Assembly: GCA_015486555.1 (NCBI GenBank)
Contig: WFRL01000027.1
Coordinates: forward strand, 1-24,790
Origin: Candidatus Microgenomates bacterium
GTDB taxonomy: Bacteria > Patescibacteriota > Microgenomatia > JAADGY01
DNA: 24,790 bases
Direction of reading: 5' to 3'
Shown piece by piece: positions 22,100 through 24,790 of the stretch. A program made the position numbers and the translations under genes. The first letter of the stretch is position 1; the number at the start of each line of letters is the position of its first letter. Under the pieces are notes generated by a model. That model made no database searches. It was not told where the DNA came from and worked only from the letters and a program-made list of their open reading frames with translations.

Positions 22100-22556
22100 T
22101 CCTCGCAATCCTGAATTCCCGGCTGCCTTTCCAGGAGATAAACCCGACGAAGTAGGCCGGCTAGATGATGAAGTAAACCAGCCAGATGAACCTGATGATG
22201 ATCCTAATAAAAAACTGAGGTGGGTTAGTCCTAAAGAATGGCGAGAAAAGCAAAGACGGTTAATTAGAATATTAGACGGACAAGATGAAGAACAAGCAGA
22301 AATTCCGCCTGAGGCTACCCATCTTATGCCGGCAGGACACACTTTTTGGTTTGAGCCCGAGTCTGCCAGAGACAAACCAGGTTGGGAAACTGAGGTTCCT
22401 GTTTTTCTCCGCCGACGCAGGCGAGGAAAATTTAGACAATCAGAGTTCGAGGTTATTGCCCCAGAAAAAACACCAATTTTTCAGTACGGGAGCCCTAAAG
22501 AAGACTACCTCACTCCAGGCGATACTATCTATACTACAAGAGTAAAAAAACTATAA
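22089..22556 (+). CDS. Small hydrophilic hypothetical protein
   Basis: 155 aa from the ATG at 22089, preferred over a TTG at 22071 because AAGGA lies 6 nt upstream, one of the few reasonable Shine-Dalgarno sites here. No family is recognised and there is no signal peptide or membrane helix. The first ~45 residues are acidic and Pro/Asp-rich (LDDEVNQPDEPDDDPNKK) and probably disordered. A middle basic segment (WVSPKEWREKQRRLIRI) and RRRRRGK follow. The C-terminal ~60 residues alternate Pro, Trp and aromatics (HTFWFEPES, KPGWETEVPVF, PIFQYGSPKEDYLTPGDTIY), perhaps a small beta fold. It overlaps the DUF2298 stop by 11 nt, so it is the last gene of a three-gene unit. Confidence 0.6.
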   Translation: MGSNPRNPEFPAAFPGDKPDEVGRLDDEVNQPDEPDDDPNKKLRWVSPKEWREKQRRLIRILDGQDEEQAEIPPEATHLMPAGHTFWFEPESARDKPGWETEVPVFLRRRRRGKFRQSEFEVIAPEKTPIFQYGSPKEDYLTPGDTIYTTRVKKL

Positions 22557-22601
22557 GAACACCTAAATATTATCTTCAAATCCTAATGACCGAAATGAAT
22601 T

Positions 22602-22952
22602 AGAACTTAGTTTATTAACGAGTCATTCTAAGAAGCTGTTTTCTTTCCCCCGCGTCATCCCGACTTGTCGGGATCTAGCCGATAGGCGCATGAGAGTAAA
22701 CCCAAGCTTGGGTGCTAATTCTTGCGCTCGCTCCGCTCGCTAGATCCTTCGTCGCTATGACTCCTCAGGATGACTGGGGGAAGGAGGTTCCTCGGGATGA
22801 TGGGGAGAAAAGGAAAGTGGCTTGTGTCCTCCGGATGACTTCAAGAGGTGAGGTACAACCCCCTCTCTGGTCATTTTGAGTGTTAACGAAGAATCTAGCC
22901 GATAGGCGCAGGGGATTGGAACTCAGAGCTAGGTTAGAAGAACTAGGTTGAA
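22602..22952. repeat. Repeat island 5, left part
   Basis: One heptamer AGAACTT (22602-22608) plus TTTATTAACGAGTCATTCT starts the island. A palindromic element at 22654-22774 has a (+) unit with ATCCCGAC-TT-GTCGGGAT, a central perfect palindrome ACCCAAGCTTGGGT (22700-22713), and a (-) unit ending TCAGGATGAC. A linker (22800-22860) carries AAGAGGTGAGGTACAAC, also found at 18863-18880 and inverted near 162-180. Another (+) unit is at 22870-22911, then heptamers GGAACTC, AGAGCTA, GGTTAGA, AGAACTA, GGTTGAA (22918-22952). No gene is present. Confidence 0.8.
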
Positions 22953-23322
22953 AAACAATTAATAACCCGTATAAGAGCTTAGAAAAAACTTAGCTGCCAG
23001 TACCCTTGCGCTCGCTCCGCTCGCTAGATCTTTCACTTCGCCTGGCGGCTCGTTCAGGATGATGCGAAGGGCAGACGGTTACCTAACAAATGAGTCATCC
23101 TGAGGAGCCATAGCGACGAAGGATCTAGCGAAGCGCTCTTATTTGTATCTTGTTTGAAATTTGATTATTGAGATTTGTTTGGATACTTGGAATTTGATAA
23201 TTGGGAATTTATGTTTTGGTGCCTTTTTACTAAGTTCTAAGTTCCGAGTTCTGAGTCTCAAGTTTTGCCTTGTTTTATGTTTGGTTATTGATAATTGACA
23301 ATTGGTTATTTCTTCTAAGTTC
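22953..23322. repeat. Repeat island 5, right part
   Basis: Continuing from the left part: a (-) unit at about 23006-23063 and a (+) unit at 23094-23136, here in opposite order to the other elements. An AT-rich TTTG/TTGG module (23146-23212) follows, then heptamers AAGTTCT, AAGTTCC, GAGTTCT, GAGTCTC, AAGTTTT (23232-23266), the ATTGATAATTG module (23281-23310), and a last AAGTTCC (23316-23322), three bases from the stop codon of the next gene. No gene is present. Confidence 0.75.
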
Positions 23323-23325
23323 CAA

Positions 23326-24790
23326 CTAATGAAATAACCAGCGAAGAAGGCGTTTATACCAAGGGAGACGGGGGGGCATCGGTGGTGAAGGATGAATTGG
23401 TGTAGTTTCCAAACTAGAGGGGGAAGAGTGTGTCGGCTGGTTAACAGATTGGGTTGGAGTGGGTGTGAGAGAGGGCGCCGCTTCAATTGAAGAAGGGGGG
23501 TTAGACGTATTAGTTTCGGGTACCCAGCTCTGACCAGTATAAACAGAGGGCGATTGCCAACCAGCTACTAGTATATAGTATCCTCCAGCCTTATCCAGGA
23601 CGGCCACTGTTCGGTTGCTTTTATCTAAAACTGAGTCTAAAACCTGCCAGTGTTTCTTATCTGATGAAAAAGCCATCTTTAGCGAATCTTCAGGTAGTTT
23701 ATCCTCCAACCACCCTTTTTGGTATTTTACTGCCATGAGAATATTGTGATTAGGCTTAACTATCTTAGCATCATTAAACGAGGCTTTGAACCAAATTTCC
23801 CAAAGAGGAGAAACCTGCCACAAGCCAGAAACATAAGTAGGATGGTTTTTAGGAGTAGAAGTAAGAGTCAAATAAGCATCCCAGTTAAAGGTGCTGGCAG
23901 GGACAATAAATACCCAATCATCTCGAGAAATAGTCCGACCTAGATAGGCGTCGATGTCTTTGGGTTTTTGGTTGGTAGAGGAACTAGAGGTTGAGGTAGA
24001 TGAAGAAGGTGCTGGGGTAGGAGTAGGGGTAGGGGTAGAAGAGATCTCATTTTCAGGAGAGACCAAAGCAAAATCAGTAAAGTGGTTAACACTCATAGTC
24101 ACTGTATGAGCTGTAGTGTCAATAGTAACATTGTCCACCTTCTTCCAAGTGCCGGTAGTCGAGTCCCAGTAAGAAGGAACCAAATCAGAAGGGGTTAAGC
24201 CCAGTTGGCTTAAGATATCAGAATCATAAGGCATTGTAATAGTAATACTGGAGTTAAATTGGCTGATTATTTGTCCGTTAGCATTAAAGGCTTTAAATTC
24301 ATAGCCGTACCAAACTGGCTTACCTTGCTTTTGAGCCGGCAGGGTAGCTTTAGGGTTTATTGTTAAGGTTACATTCCCTGAAGTGGCCAGGGCGTTGGCG
24401 GGGATATTTACAATAGTTCCATCATCTAAGGTAATCAACTTAGGATTAGTGGCATCAAAAGTAAAACTAACTGGCGACGGTAAAGTGAAACTACTAGCAG
24501 ACAAGGTAAGGTTAACGGTCGAGGTAGCAGTCGGATCTACACTTACCTCAGTAGCCTTATAAGGGGTAGTATTGGACTGGTAAAAGGCGCCAACATGCCA
24601 AGTGGTACCTTTAGAAACGGCTAGAGAGAATTGGCCGAGTGAGTTGGCTTGGGTTTGAGATGATCCGCCATCATCAGACCAGGCATAAACGAAAGCCCCT
24701 ACTCCATTTCCACCTAACTTTACAGTTCCACTAAGAGTAGCATCTGATGTGCGTAAGGTAAGGTTCTTGGTCAAATTGGAGTTGCTAACC
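23326..24790 (-). CDS. Surface protein, N-terminus outside window (partial)
   Basis: The frame is open to the window edge, so at least 487 codons are seen and the true start is beyond 24790; the in-frame TTG at 24774 is not a likely start. Domains in order from the edge: a carboxypeptidase-regulatory-like beta domain (TLSGTVKLGGNGVGAFVYAW...), a ZU5-like region (LITLDDGTIVNIPANALATSGNVTLTI...), a Thr-Pro/Ser linker, a second beta-rich domain with many Trp (WVFIVPASTFNWDAYLTL...), and a long Pro/Ser/Thr tail. It ends in a short cationic, aromatic tail (LPWYKRLLRWLFH), not a sortase signal; this could associate with membrane. Such domain sets occur in large exported proteins. Its stop lies beside a heptamer repeat. 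Confidence 0.72.
   Translation of the reverse strand, partial: VSNSNLTKNLTLRTSDATLSGTVKLGGNGVGAFVYAWSDDGGSSQTQANSLGQFSLAVSKGTTWHVGAFYQSNTTPYKATEVSVDPTATSTVNLTLSASSFTLPSPVSFTFDATNPKLITLDDGTIVNIPANALATSGNVTLTINPKATLPAQKQGKPVWYGYEFKAFNANGQIISQFNSSITITMPYDSDILSQLGLTPSDLVPSYWDSTTGTWKKVDNVTIDTTAHTVTMSVNHFTDFALVSPENEISSTPTPTPTPAPSSSTSTSSSSTNQKPKDIDAYLGRTISRDDWVFIVPASTFNWDAYLTLTSTPKNHPTYVSGLWQVSPLWEIWFKASFNDAKIVKPNHNILMAVKYQKGWLEDKLPEDSLKMAFSSDKKHWQVLDSVLDKSNRTVAVLDKAGGYYILVAGWQSPSVYTGQSWVPETNTSNPPSSIEAAPSLTPTPTQSVNQPTHSSPSSLETTPIHPSPPMPPRLPWYKRLLRWLFH

Noticed and set aside
22557..23325. tRNA or other known ncRNA gene in the largest gap
   Set aside because: No cloverleaf or T-loop-like sequence seen; all structure is explained by the repeat families.
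23139..23486. 115-aa minus-strand frame across the repeat island edge
   Set aside because: It runs through repeat modules and the tail of the surface-protein gene in another frame; the translation is low-complexity repeat sequence.

Overview
The window reads as a chromosome segment of a Candidate Phyla Radiation (Patescibacteria) bacterium, most likely in or near Microgenomates. This is inferred from the gene set: small core-gene versions (S20, L25/CTC, RNase HII, a RuvX-like protein), a sortase, a PilN/PilO pair, Pro/Thr-linked Cys-rich surface proteins, a DUF2298 'YYY' membrane protein and a flippase-like protein. UGA is used as an ordinary stop (genes ending at 7470, 15369 and 18597), which argues against the recoded Gracilibacteria/Absconditabacteria. 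No tRNA, rRNA, CRISPR array, transposase or phage gene was found.

Layout. 1-324: repeat island. 325-639 (-): rpsT. 759-2595: two convergent genes I cannot name. 2596-3125: AT-rich stretch, then a repeat island. 3126-3764: rnhB. 3741-4942 (-): sortase followed by a RuvX/YqgF-like gene. 4943-5256: repeat island. 5257-7470: rplY, then a signal-peptide multipass protein resembling TrbL/VirB6. 7471-7725: repeat island. 7726-12348 (-): a tightly overlapping five-gene operon of TatD nuclease, membrane GT2, small membrane protein, MraY/WecA-like protein and UbiA/DPPR-synthase-like prenyltransferase. 12374-18597: a (+) series of pilN-like, pilO-like, a small membrane protein, three surface proteins and an FAD oxidoreductase. 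18598-19074: repeat island. 19075-22556: flippase-like, DUF2298 and a small acidic ORFan. 22557-23325: the largest repeat island. 23326-24790 (-): a surface protein whose N-terminus lies beyond the window.

How the genes may work together (inference). The UbiA, WecA-like, GT2, flippase-like and DUF2298 genes suggest polyprenyl-phosphate-linked sugar chemistry at the membrane. Two of the surface proteins end in sorting-signal-like tails (VPKSG, LPAAG) that the sortase could use. PilN/PilO-like proteins suggest a type IV pilus platform whose other parts are elsewhere.

The most unusual signals are non-coding. (1) Each repeat island carries degenerate 7-bp tandem arrays (RGARCTY on its left side, the complement RAGYTCY on its right), often abutting stop codons. 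(2) Inside lie palindromic, hairpin-rich elements whose stems show compensatory changes between copies. (3) Most transcription units have a -10 box only 5-9 nt before the start codon, which predicts leaderless mRNAs.
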